The position numbers and the translations under genes are program-made. From the NCBI GenBank assembly GCA_049724395.1, contig JAUGWO010000179.1, positions 1-55,930 on the forward strand: a stretch of 55,930 bases of DNA, written 5' to 3'. This document shows positions 1 to 12,220 of the stretch, in pieces (positions within the stretch are counted from its first letter, which is position 1; every line of letters begins with the position of its first letter). The stretch comes from Spongospora subterranea f. sp. subterranea (lineage: Eukaryota > Endomyxa: Phytomyxea > Phytomyxea > Plasmodiophorida). Under the pieces are notes generated by a model that searched no databases, had not been told where the DNA came from, and saw only the letters and a program-made list of their open reading frames with translations.

Positions 1-62
1 AGCATTTATTTTAAACTTGAATTCTTTCAACACACGCAAAATATTGAATTCAACACTTAACA

Positions 63-2794
63 TCATGTATTTATGATTTTGCTCATCCACCGTTTGAAAA
101 TAAAATGTCCTGTGTACTTGGAATATTTTCGAAGCACTCGCAGTGCCTTCGATTTGGACGCTTTGGAAAAAGACGTCTCGCCATATCCTAAGATGGAGTG
201 CATCTCGGAGTTCAACGCCTCCATCGCCGATTCGGGATCTTGAGTCTCACTAGACTCGGATGGAACAGCATTGGACGAGTCGCTGCTTCGCTCGCTTGTT
301 CGCAGCAATGACGATTCAGGCCGGACAACCTTTTGCGTTGTGGCTCTACAAAATGGAATATGTTCATCGCCAACACTTTCAGGAATCGTAGCAATGGACG
401 CTACTACAACTGTAGTGTCTGGAATGTGATTGTCAAATATACTGGCAACAACAACCCCGCTAGTGGACTCTGAAGAGGTTAAATCAATAATGAAATCCAC
501 CAAGAAACCTTAACATACCTGCCACTCGAATGGATTGTTCGCGTGGTTTGGAAGACATGTCGCCAATTTCTGCATCTGGGAGACATACATTAGAGTAATA
601 AAACAAGCGATCCTAACTTGAGTTACCAGGCGAAACAACAGACGACTGATCCCTCTGATGCCTTGTGAGTGGGCATCTAGAACTTCCAGATCGATGGCCA
701 ATCCCGTTGCGACCGGAGTGGACACACGATCGACAATTCACAGGCAGGCGCTTTGGCTTAACCACCAAACGCGACTCGTTTGGTTGCGAAGCGACACGAC
801 CAGGCCGCGGACGGGCTCGAATTGGTGGCAACCCGGAGCAGACCGGTTCATTTGCACGAATTAGACTGCGGTTACGATTGATTTGCTTAGTTAATGCAAG
901 AGTCGTCATCTTGAACCCATGTGTACCAGCATCTTCTGCTGATTTCACAAGTTCGTTCGCTAAATCCATCAGCTTTCGAAAACGCTGAGCCTTGTGGGTA
1001 GGGCAGTACAATTGTTGGTACACATCCAAGTCAATTGGCGATGAATGCAAAACATGTGCTGACTCCATATCCATGGCTTCTGGTGAAGAGTGAACAGATG
1101 AAGGCATCACCTGAGGACAATCCCAACGATTCTATGACAGAACGGTACAGCGGATGTCTGTCCAACCTCCATCGGGGTGCCAGATTCTTGACATCACGCA
1201 TGGGACGATTAAGATTGGCAAAAACCGCAGCAATATGCCGACATGGGATCAAGGACGACGTGTAAAACCCGCAAACACAGCTGGGAACTGCTTCTGTTTC
1301 GTGACCTGGAACAACTACTAAAGATTCGCCGCCGGAGCCATCATGACGACGAACCTGCCAATGCGCACCATTGAAAGTAGAACAGTACTGGTCCGCAAGC
1401 AACAACTGGTTGGTCCACAATTTGTCTACATAGGAACTCCAGCGATGCGATTGAAGAACATTTTTTCGAATTTCAGAAACGGCTTCCAGTTCTTGCCGAG
1501 TCACGAGTGCTTCGAGGTGCTTGACAAGCTCCAACAAGTTAAACTTTCTGATATCAATGCCAGACGTCTTGATTCGTGCGTTGTTAGATTCAGCTCGTTG
1601 AGTGGACACGTGTCCAGCCGAAAAAATTCGGGAAGAAAACGTTGGGCAAATTCTCTCGGAATCTTCGCATAGTTTCGTTATAAAGTTCAGAGCTTTCTCA
1701 AAACAATTGCAACGGTTTACCAGATGGTCCACAATCTGATTGAACGAATCTGGATCCAGAATTTCATAGAGCAAAGTCGAGCAAAGTTTGTTGAACTCTG
1801 TCGACAACTTCTCCGGGAGAGACGCAGCAGCGGAAAACATCCCTCTTGAGAAATGATGCACGCAGAGTTTGTGCTTCATGTTGAGGCTTTCCGAAACAGT
1901 ATAGTACGCGACTGCCCCGTCCGACATCAATGTCGATTCCGGCTGAGCAAGGCTACACAACTGCAGGCTTTCTTCGATAATAGAAGCGGTTTCCGACGGT
2001 GCTAGGGTTATTGCAGATATCGTGCTCTTGCCTAAGCAATCAACATTTGTGAATACAATCAACACAAGGTTGTAAGCAGAAATGTTGAAGGTGGCATCGG
2101 CGACAGTGAAATCTCCGTACTGCAGAGCGTATGGCACCATGCATGGAAATTGGATAATGGCGCTGACAATTCTTGCTGAAATGTCGTATCCTATGTGGAA
2201 AACACCTTCTCCGGATATTAGTTTCGCCCCAAATTTCATAAATTCGTTCATGGAATCGGGGTCATTCCCATAAATCTCTCTTTTCGCTTCGGCCACCACG
2301 CGATGAAGGAGCTGACTAGAGTATTCTCTATTTTCAAAAAAACGATGCATCATCTTCCGCAATTGCGGCAAACCCAACGCTGGGCCGGCTTGCCGAATCA
2401 GATATAGCTCTTGCGGCGTAAGGTCTTGTTGAACTTGAGCAAACGAGACCCCTCGCACACTGACGACCGCGTTCAAAGGGTGGGAATGTGTGGGACGGAA
2501 CCCCTTTTCCTTGATGATGTACACGTTTTTGGCAAAATCGTAAGTGAACAAAACTTGATACGGACAAGCAGCGTGTCTGCAATAAAACCGTCCGCGCTGG
2601 ACAATTGACTCTACCCCAAACAATTTCACTGCCCGCTGAGCATCCATTCGATGCGGGCTTCGGTTGACGTGAAAATTTTGTGACCTCGCAAAAGTTTGGA
2701 TTTTGGACAGCAGATCCTGGTAGACCATGAATGTATCGCCTGGATAAACATCGACCGGGCGAGCGAATTTGCGATGGACAACGACTGAGTACAA
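63..2794 (-). mobile_element. MULE-type (Mutator-like) transposase gene with two short C-terminal introns
   Basis: Transposase of the Mutator-like (MULE) group. Reading from ATG at 2794, an N-terminal zinc-finger-like block (CX4C then HXH, about 2590-2480; FLYWCH/FAR1-like) is followed by the DDE core, with D in DATFNIS near 2094 and D in LMSDG near 1920. A SWIM finger (CXC...CXH) lies at about 1285-1235. The frame shifts once at about 1105-1150; the continuing frame runs to 627. Two introns of host size follow (576-626, 51 bp; 470-518, 49 bp), both GT-AG and both in phase 1, so the exons at 519-575 and 63-469 read on in frame to a TGA at 63. The tail is Ser/Glu-rich and I do not recognise it. 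No convincing terminal inverted repeats were found. The single frame change makes this copy probably inactive, unless it is a sequencing error. Confidence 0.8.
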
Positions 2795-3640
2795 GAATTA
2801 ATGAACCATTATAAAGACAACAAAGCTATTGATATACCTCGCATCAAAAGAGGCACTATCGCATGGATAAACATCACCGGCGATTTGCGATGAATCACTA
2901 TAGAGGAATTAAGGTGAAGAACAGTATTGATTAGAATAAAACACCTACATACAGCCATCTCAGCGACGGCAGCATAAGTGCTAGGCAATAATTAATGAAC
3001 CATTATAAACCAACAAAGCTAATTGATAACTCGCATTAATTATATGGAGAAATAATCCCCACCTCGAAGATTGCATTGTTGAAACTGAAACAGAAGACAC
3101 TAATGAAGAGAGAAAGATTCGGCATATGACTATTGTGATCCGCAACCCTAAACTGCGATCCGTAAACATCACCAGGGCGATATATATCTTTGCATGGATT
3201 AGACTGAGTACAAGAATTAATGAACCATTATAAAGACCTTTCCCATACAGCCATCTCAACAAAGCTATTGATATACCTCGCATCAAAAGAGGCACTATCG
3301 CATGGATAAACATCACCGGCGATTACTGATGAATCACTATAGAGGAGTTGTGAAGAACAGTATGCGATTAGAATAAAACACCTTTCCCATACAGCCATCT
3401 CAGCGACGGCAGCATAAGTGCTAGGCGATAGTTGACTAAACAAAAACCATCAGAGATAATTGAACCGTTAATTATATGTAGAAATAATCCCCACCTCGAA
3501 GATTGCATTGTTGGAACTGAAACAGAAGACACTAGATGAAGAGAGAATCGATTCGGCATATGACGTGATCCGCAACCCTAAACAGCGATCCGCAATCCTT
3601 CGCTCAGTGCGATACTGTATATATCTTTGCATTATTAGAC
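2791..3640. repeat. Tandem duplication of about 425 bp containing a copy of the MULE gene start
   Basis: Two consecutive blocks, about 2791-3215 and 3216-3640, share long near-identical stretches: the segment around 2797-2920 recurs at 3207-3345, the one around 2937-2990 at 3373-3430, and the one around 3035-3130 at 3470-3550. On the minus strand the blocks encode a sequence resembling the first 20 or so residues of the MULE protein (IVIHRKSP... against VVVHRKFARP). They therefore look like duplicated and diverged 5' ends of that gene. There is no independent gene here. Confidence 0.7.
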
Positions 3641-3804
3641 TGTGTCACAGTCAATAGTGTACCCTATTGTGCGAATGTCCAAGCATCTCGCGCGGTTGAC
3701 CGCGCGCGGTAGAGGGGATAGGCCGTTCATCTTAGACGTGGTTAGACCTTCCTGCTCAACATTCACTCGCCTTGATCTGTATTGGATGCAACCTTGGGGG
3801 TATC

Positions 3805-3868
3805 CAAAATCGATCACTCACGGGGTTTCGAACTCATGACTAACACTGACGCCTGCCAAACGAGGGAA
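3805..3868 (-). other. Possible tRNA-derived (SINE-like) module
   Basis: On the minus strand a B-box-like GTTCGAAAC (about 3827-3835) lies downstream of a stretch resembling the D-arm/anticodon region of an elongator tRNA (GGCAGGCGTCAG). The T-stem does not pair well and no acceptor stem is visible, so this is not a functional tRNA. It may be the head of a short interspersed element, but no tail or target duplication was found. Confidence 0.25.
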
Positions 3869-3879
3869 GATTGTAACTC

Positions 3880-6800
3880 AAGCTTAAATGAGCAGTAGCT
3901 ATTTACAGGTATCCAGTGAAGGTATATTAGAGAAGTGATTTATTGATGATGATTCATCTTCCCGAAGCGAATTGATGATGATTCATCTTCGCAAGATGCC
4001 ATTGGACGATCCGCTTGATGATGATAATGGCGACAATCGAAAACCAATACAGAAGAATCGGGTATTCAACTTAATGATGACAATTGCGACAATCAACAAT
4101 CAATATAGAACCATCGGGTGACTTGATGATTATTGCGACAATCGACAACATCATCGGCCATCAACTTGCTGATAATGGCAAGAATCGACAATCAATATAG
4201 ATTGGGAACCTGAATCTTCATCAATTCAATTCGGGAAGATGAGTCATCATTTTAGATACTTCTCTGATATACTTCACTGGACACCTACTACTATAGCTAC
4301 TGCTCATTTAAGAGATTAAAAGTCCCACACTCTTCGGTCTGTAGATAAGCCATTGTATGCCGACCGTAAGTCACAGGCTCGTCGATGAGCAGGAGGAGCG
4401 AACTCCCCACGTCCGAGAAGTCGTTCGCGCTATCCAATCACAGCTTCCAGGACTCAAACTTATCCCTGAATTCACTGGAATTGGCCGAGGTCTTTTCCGG
4501 AAACTTGGAATCCGTTTGCTTGTCCTTTTTAGACAGCTGTTGGAACACAAGCCAAGGAGAGCAAACGCCATCGAACAACGTGTGGACAAGTTAGCGTCAG
4601 CACAGATTTTAATGGAAGGTATCGCAAGCTCAAATCCAGGTCTCAACTTGTACGTCAACGACGGAAATCTGGTTAGACTAACCGAAATATACGAAGAAAC
4701 GGCGGCTGCCAAAGCTTCATCAGATTTCATCGAGTTCATTCATTTCGATAAGAAGCCATCCCAAACAATGAAGGAATCTTAGACAGGCTGGTAGTACCTA
4801 CCATGACCTACGGGCACGATATTCTTATCGGGGAACTCGCTTGTGCGCTAAGGCACTTGATGGATTGCCGGAATCATATCAGCATATCAAAACCGCCGCT
4901 AGAGCCACTCAGATAAGCACAATTCCGGCTCTGACTAATATCCTCATGACATGCGAAAAAGACGAAAAGAATCGCAAAGGACCAACGAACGAAATTCAAA
5001 ACCTACACACAATGTCGAACAACCGACAAACTCGAGGGATCAAGAACCGCAAGTTCTGCAAAAGATGTAAGAAAACATCCCATACCCTAAGCGAATGTTG
5101 GATACAGAATCCACAACTGAAACCAACTAACCGAAGGGAGAACAACCAGGCGTACACAACCAAATACGTCGAAAGAGATGAGCAACAGGATCCTACAATG
5201 AGATCTTTCAACGGATTCTATTCCGGTATTATATTCAGAAGTCCCCCAACATACATGGTACTTAATCGACAGCGGCGCAAACGCCAGCATGACAAACGTG
5301 AGAAGCAATCTGAAAGACTATAAGGAGCTACAAAACACGTCAATGTCAATAACCAGTAGTACTGGCAACAAGTCGAAAGCATATGGATCAGGAACACTGA
5401 CCATTAGACGCAACCCTACGATTGAGATCAAGGACGTCTATTCGTTCCAGGTATAACCACAACATTATTGTCAACTAAGGCTTTCACAGAGCAAGGTTTA
5501 ACAATCGTCATAAAAGACAAGCTCGAAATTATTGGGAATGACGGAAAACCGATAATAGAGACCGTCGAAAAGGACGGCATGTATTACGTAAAGGCCACCA
5601 AGACTCTTCAGGCAAACATGACCCTGACGCTGCAACAAGCGCATAGGACGTTCGGCCACGCGTCCACAGAGCGACTTTCACACTTGCCAACACAGGCCGA
5701 TGGGATCAGCATCTCATCACAAGAGCGTGACTTCTGCCAACAATGTGCACTAGCGAAGTCGAAACGACAACCGTTCCCGAAACGGAGAGAGACGCGACCA
5801 ACACGCAGATTTGAGATCGTATCATCTGACCTAAAACCACTTCTTACAACCGCGTTGACGGATATAGGTACTACATCACCTTCAATTGTCTATTTTCCAC
5901 ATGGTGCTGGGTCGCTTTCCTGAAGCGCAAAACTCCAGAAGAAGTCTTAGCCGCGACCAAACAATTCAGGAACTTCGAATAGATCGCAGTCTTCGGCCAA
6001 AGGATGACAACATTTCTCACCGACAGAATATGTAAATAGCACAGTCTGAAACCGCCTTGCTTGACAACAGGGCACAACCACCACACATGGGGCTTTCGTA
6101 TATGTTGATAGCTCGATGAGCCCTACAATGCTGCAGTAAGTTGTTTTAACCTTTCGCCTGATGCATGACAGTATCGCTTATGGGCCCCTTGTAGACTGAT
6201 GCCGTGCGAAACCGAGTTAATTGTAGCTCCATTCACCTCATATGTTGAATTGGGCGATAAGTAATAGAGTCCATGCAGTCTTGGGTGCAGTCATCACTCC
6301 CAACCAAGTCAATCGAGTGGAAAACATTTCGAACTATGGATGAGCCGCATAGCCAAATGTCAAAGTCATGAAACCATTTGGCATTACTGCATATGCCAAC
6401 ATTGATCTCTCACTACGAACATGTTCTACAGCCAACATCTGAGCGTTGCACTTTCCTAGGCTACGCTGATTTCCAGAAGGGCTACATCTTAGAACAACTC
6501 AGTAACAAGAATGTTATCGTACGAAGAGATGTTTTATTCGAGGATAAATTCCCGAACCAGGAGCGACCGAGCGACCATGACCCTATTGAAATAATCGATG
6601 ATCATGGATTCGAACTGAACCTCGTGAACCACCTAACCAATGTGGAGTACCCAAGAACGTACCACGAGGCAATGCAGATGCCTGACAGTATGCACTGGCA
6701 TAAAGCCGCACTTCAAGAGATGAAATCATTGGAAGAAAACAACACATGGTCACTGGTAACTTTACCAGCCAATAACAACGTGATCAAAGGACGATGGGTC

Positions 6801-7990
6801 TTCACTTCCTCAATCCGATGGGAAAGCTAAGTACAAAGCACGATTCGTCGCTAAAGGCTATTCCCAAATTTATGGCATCGATTACCACGACACGTATTCC
6901 TCTGTATTAACATATGCTTCTCTTAGAATAGTCATATCCATTGCCATCAATCGCAATTGGAAAATTCTCCAACGCGACTTCCAAAACGCCTACCTTAATG
7001 CGCCGATTCTGCTGCCCATTTACATCTCCCAACCTGAAGGATTTGTTAAGTCGGGCGCCGATCACACGAAGGTGTATTTACTTAACAAAGCACTTTATGG
7101 ACTGAAGCAGGCCTTGCGCATGGCAACAATCATTATTTGATCTCCTCAAAGCCCAAAGATTCACACAATCTGTAAAAGAACCCTCATATGGTTTCAACAC
7201 AAGGGCTCCGACATGATTCTCTGCAGTCTATGTCGATGATCTACTCATTATGGGAGACAACGAGAATGATCTCAACCAGGTTTCACAGATCTTAGGAAGA
7301 ACATTTCGCATGAAAGACCTAGGCGAACTCGACGAATTTCTAGGCATAAAAGCAAAACGAACGGAGCAAGGCATCGTCCTGACTCAAGAAGCCTACATCA
7401 GACGAATAACAGAACATTTCGGTCAAGCAAACTGCAAACCGACACCGCTACCAATGGCAAAGTCTTTCGAACCTGAAGATGAAGACAACAACATCTCAAA
7501 AGACTATCCTATCAGGGAGGCCATAGGTTGCTTGATGTACCTGGCCAACTCAACTCGCCCAGATATCGCTTTCGCTACAAATCGCGTTAGCAGGCAAGCA
7601 TCAAAGCCAACGAAACACCTATGGAAAGCGATTCAAGGTATTTTGAAGTACCTACGCACCACATGCACATTAGGGCTTCATTTCACCAGGTCCAATTTAC
7701 GAATCCAATTTGGACAGGTTGATTCTGCTTGCAGCCAATGGAAGATCGTAAATCGACAACCGGTTGGCTATACAAGTTAGGTGACAACACGGTGTCATGG
7801 AAAAGCCAGAAACAAAAGGCGGTGACACTTTCGACAACAGAGGCCGAGTATATGGCCGCGTTCTGACGCCGTTCGGGTCTCCACCAAGATTGTAAGCTCT
7901 TGGGACTCTTAACCTATCAAGACGTAGCTTATGGTGAAGATGAAACGATTTTGCTTGAAAACAAGAGGTCGAGTAAAGTAAGTGTTTATT
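3880..7990 (+). mobile_element. Ty1/copia retrotransposon, copy A (fossil, broken)
   Basis: Copia-type order is readable on the plus strand: gag (about 4385-5000), CCHC zinc knuckle (about 5055-5100), aspartic protease (about 5260), integrase (about 5640-6110), reverse transcriptase (about 6800-7700) and the start of RNase H (about 7800-7860). A segment of about 90 bp at 3882-3970 recurs inverted at 4220-4315 and again at 8102-8195, and is probably a piece of the terminal repeat or leader. This copy is broken in many places (of the order of ten). It belongs to the same family as copy B, with long near-identical stretches, so both are fairly recent. Confidence 0.85.
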
Positions 7991-8099
7991 GACCGTTCAT
8001 CACCACTTAGTCGATCTCGGCAAGGATGGCCGAGTCGTTCTCCCTTAAAGAGGCCGCGACGCTACCACCTTTGAAGATGAGTCGTTCGCCCAACAAACG

Positions 8100-11000
8100 C
8101 TCTCAAATGAGCAGTAGCTATAGTAGTAGGTATCCAGTGAAGGTATATTAGAGAAGTGATTTATTGATGATGATTCATCTTCCCGAATTGATTCATGTGT
8201 CATTCACCGAGATAGTGACTCCTGGAATCTGACACGCTCCTTCGCTGTCGCGGTGTCGCACCTCAATTCGGACCTCACGCTCTCGGCGTTGGTGCTCGAG
8301 TTCATCAACGAAGCCCGTTGCTTCGTAAATGCCTCCTTGTTTAAAGGTTTGGTCAATATGTCTGCGACCATCTCGCTGGTGGGGCAATATTTGACCATGA
8401 TCCTTCCTTCTTCGACCTTCTCTCGAATGAAGTGGTGTCGTACGTCAATATGTTTCGTACGGGATTTACTCGACCTGTTGTTTTCGAGGAAAATCGCCCC
8501 TTGGTTATCTTGGTTGATAACTGAGGTTTTGCTCTGGTTGAGCTTCAGTTCGAACATTAAATCTTGTAACCAGATCGCCTCTTTTACGGCGTCAGACGCG
8601 GCCATATACTCGGCCTCTGTTGTCGAAAGTGTCACCGCCTTTTGTTTCTGGCTTTTCCATGATACCGTGTTGTCACCTAACTTGTATAGCCAACCGGTTG
8701 TCGATTTACGATCTTCTTTGTCGCCGGCATAATCACTTATCTGCCCATCCTTGGATTCGTAAATTGGACCTGGTGAAATGAAGACCTAATGTGCATGTGG
8801 TGCGTAGGTACTTCAAAATACCTTGAATCGCTTTCCATAGGTGTTTCGTTGGCTTTGATGCTTGCCTGCTAACGCGATTTGTAGCGAAAGCGATATCTGG
8901 GCGAGTTGAGTTGGCCAGGTACATCAAGCAACCTATGGCCTCCCTGATAGGATAGTCTTTTGAGATGTTGTTGTCTTCATCTTCAGGTTCGAAAGACTTT
9001 GCCATTGGTAGCGGTGTCGGTTTGCAGTTTGCTTGACCGAAATGTTCTGTTATTCGTCTGATGTAGGCTTCTTGAGTCAGGACGATGCCTTGCTCCGTTC
9101 GTTTTGCCTTTATGCCTAGAAATTCGTCGAGTTCGCCTAGGTCTTTCATGCGGAATGTTCTTCCTAAGATCTGTGAAACCTGGTTGAGATCATTCTCGTT
9201 GTCTCCCATAATGAGTAGATCATCGACATAGACTGCAATGAGAATCATGTCGGAGCCCTTGTGTTGAAACCATATGCAGGGTTCTTTTACAGATTGTGTG
9301 AATCTTTGGGCTTTGAGGAGATCAAATAATGATTGTTGCCATGCGCGCCCGGCCTGCTTCAGTCCATAAAGTGCTTTGTTAAGTAAATACACCTTCGTGT
9401 GATCGGCGCCCGACTTAACAAATCCTTCAGGTTGGGAGATGTAAATGGGCAGCAGAATCGGCGCATTAAGGTAGGCGTTTTGGAAGTCGCGTTGGAGAAT
9501 TTTCCAATTGCGATTGATGGCAATGGATATGACTATTCTAAGAGAAGCATATGTTAATACAGAGGAATACGTGTCGTGGTAATCGATGCCATAAATTTGG
9601 GAATAGCCTTTAGCGACGAATCGTGCTTTGTACTTAGCTTTCCCATCGGATTGCTTCTTAGTGAAGACCCATCGTCCTTTGATCACGTTGTTATTGGCTG
9701 GTAAAGTTACCAGTGACCATGTGTTGTTTTCTTCCAATGATTTCATCTCTTGAAGTGCGGCTTTATGCCAGTGCATACTGTCAGGCATCTGCATTGCCTC
9801 GTGGTACGTTCTTGGGTACTCCACATTGGTTAGGTGGTTCACGAGGTTCAGTTCGAATCCATGATCATCGATTATTTCAATAGGGTCATGGTCGCTCGGT
9901 CGCTCCTGGTTCGGGAATTTATCCTCGAATAAAACATCTCTTCGTACGATAACATTCTTGTTACTGAGTTGTTCTAAGATGTAGCCCTTCTGGAAATCAG
10001 CGTAGCCTAGGAAAGTGCAACGCTCAGATGTTGGCTGTAGAGATGTTCGTAGTGAGAGATCAATGTTGGCATATGCAGTAATGCCAAATGGTTTCATGAC
10101 TTTGACATTTGGCTTGCGGCTCATCCATAGTTCGAAAGGTGTTTTCCACTCGATTGACTTGGTTGGGAGTCGATTCAACGTGTACGTCGCGTACTTGACT
10201 GCATAGGGCCATAAGAACCCGCGATCCATACTCATGTCCGTCAACGTAGTACGTCGCGTACTTGACTGCATAGGGCCAGTACTCATGCGGTAGGTTCGAC
10301 TCAATTAGGACGCATCGGGCCATTGCCATTATTGTCTGGTTTCGTCTCTCGGCCATCCCATTCTGTTGGGGGCTATAAGGAACTGTCTTTTGATGCTTGA
10401 TGTTCTTCTGCAGCATGTACGCGCTCATCTCGCTATTTACATATTCGCCTCCATTGTCGGTGAGAAATGTTGTCATCCTTTGGCCGGTTTCAGACTGTGC
10501 AACTGCGATGAATTGTTTGGTCGCGGCTAAGACTTCTTCTGGAGTTTTGCGCTTCAGGAAAGCGACCCAGCACCATGTGGAAAATAGACAATTGAAGGTG
10601 ATGTAGTACCTATATCCGTCGTTCGCGGTTGTAAGTAGTGGACCTTTTAGGTCAGATGATACGATCTCGTATCTGCGTGTTGGTCGCGTCTCTCTCCGTT
10701 TCGGGAACGGTTGTCGTTTCGACTTCGCTAGTGCACATTGTTGGCAGAAGTCACGCTCTTGTGATGAGATGCTGATCCCATCGGCCTGTGTTGGCAAGTG
10801 TGAAAGTCGCTCTGTGGACGCGTGGCCGAACGTCCTATGCGCTTGTTGCAGCGTCAGGGTCATGTTTGCCTGAAGAGTCTTGGTGGCCTTTACGTAATAC
10901 ATGCCGTCCTTTTCGACGGTCTCTATTATCGGTTTTCCGTCATTCCCAATAATTTCGAGCTTGTCTTTTATGACGATTGTTAAACCTTGCTCTGTGAAAG

Positions 11001-12180
11001 CCTTAGTTGACAATAATGTTGTGGTTATACCTGGAACGAATAGAACGTCCTTGATCTCAATCGTAGGGTTGCGTCTAATGGTCAGTGTTCCTGATCCATA
11101 TGCTTTCGACTTGTTGCCAGTACTACTGGTTATTGACATTGACGTGTTTTGTAGCTCCTTATAGTCTTTCAGATTGCTTCTCACGTTTGTCATGCTGGCG
11201 TTTGCGCCGCTGTCGATTAAGTACCATGTATGTTGGGGGACTTCTGAGCTAATACCGGAATAGAATCCGTTGAAAGATCTCATTGTAGGATCCTGTTGCT
11301 CATCTCTTTCGACGTATTTGGTTGTGTACGCCTGGTTGTTCTCCCTTCGGTTAGTTGGTTTCAGTTGTGGATTCTGTATCCAACATTCGCTTAGGGTATG
11401 GGATGTTTTCTTACATCTTTTGCAGAACTTGCGGTTCTTGATCCCTCGAGTTTGTCGGTTGTTCGACATTGTGTGTAGGTTTTGAATTTCGTTCGTTGGT
11501 CCTTTGCGATTCTTTTCGTCTTTTTCGCATGTCATGAGGATATTAGTCAGAGCCGGAATTGTGCTTATCTGAGTGGCTCTAGCGGCGGTTTTGATATGCT
11601 GATATGATTCCGGCAATCCATCAAGTGCCTTAGCGCACAAAGCGAGTTCCCCGATAAGAATATCGTGGACCCGTAGGTCATGGTAGAGTTCTACCAGCCT
11701 GTCTAAGTATTCCTTCATTGTTTGGGATGGCTTCTTATCGAAATGAATGAACTCGATGAAATCTGATGAAGCTTTGGCAGCCGCCGTTTCTTCGTATATT
11801 TCGGTTAGTCTTGTCCAGATTTCCGTCGTTGACGTACAGGTTGAGACCTGTTTGTATTGAGCTTGCGATAGTCTCATTAAAATCTGTGCTGACGCTAACT
11901 TGTCGTTACGTTGTTCGATGGCGTTTGCTCTCCTTGGCTTGTGTTCCAAGAACGTGTCCAAACCCATGACGGTAAACTGCGTTTCGAGTTTCCTTCTGAA
12001 ATCCTCCCAATTTTGACCAGTGAATTCAGGGATAAGTTTGAGTCCTGGGCTGTGATTGGATAGCACAACGACTTCTCTTAGGACGTGGGGAGTTCGCTCC
12101 TCCTGCTCATCGACGGGCGCTGTGCGTCTTACGGTCAGTGAAGGTATATTAGAGAAGTGATTTATTGATGATGGCATCTT
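8100..12180 (-). mobile_element. Ty1/copia retrotransposon, copy B (nearly whole fossil, opposite orientation)
   Basis: The same copia family as copy A, on the minus strand. In coding order it holds gag (about 12150-11450), zinc knuckle CX2CX4HX4C (about 11430-11385), protease (about 11215), GAG-pre-integrase zinc residues (about 10830-10730), integrase core (about 10650-10300), reverse transcriptase with YVDD (about 9235) and RNase H (about 8640-8590). Long reading frames cover nearly all of it. It looks almost whole with only one or a few breaks, so it is younger than copy A. Partial copies of the 90-bp end segment lie at both ends (8102-8195 and 12137-12175), but I could not delimit full LTRs. 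Confidence 0.87.
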
Positions 12181-12220
12181 CTAATGGCTTATCTACAGTA
12201 GACCACGGCTATTCGTAATA

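Noticed and set aside
1105-1150. A 31-nt intron (GTGATG...CACCAG) in the MULE gene that would explain the frame change
   Set aside because: All supported introns in the window are 48 bp or longer, and the splice would remove conserved-looking sequence. A one-base frame change or sequencing error is simpler.
658-1265. Plus-strand ORFs across the MULE gene
   Set aside because: They are antisense shadows of the well-supported minus-strand gene.
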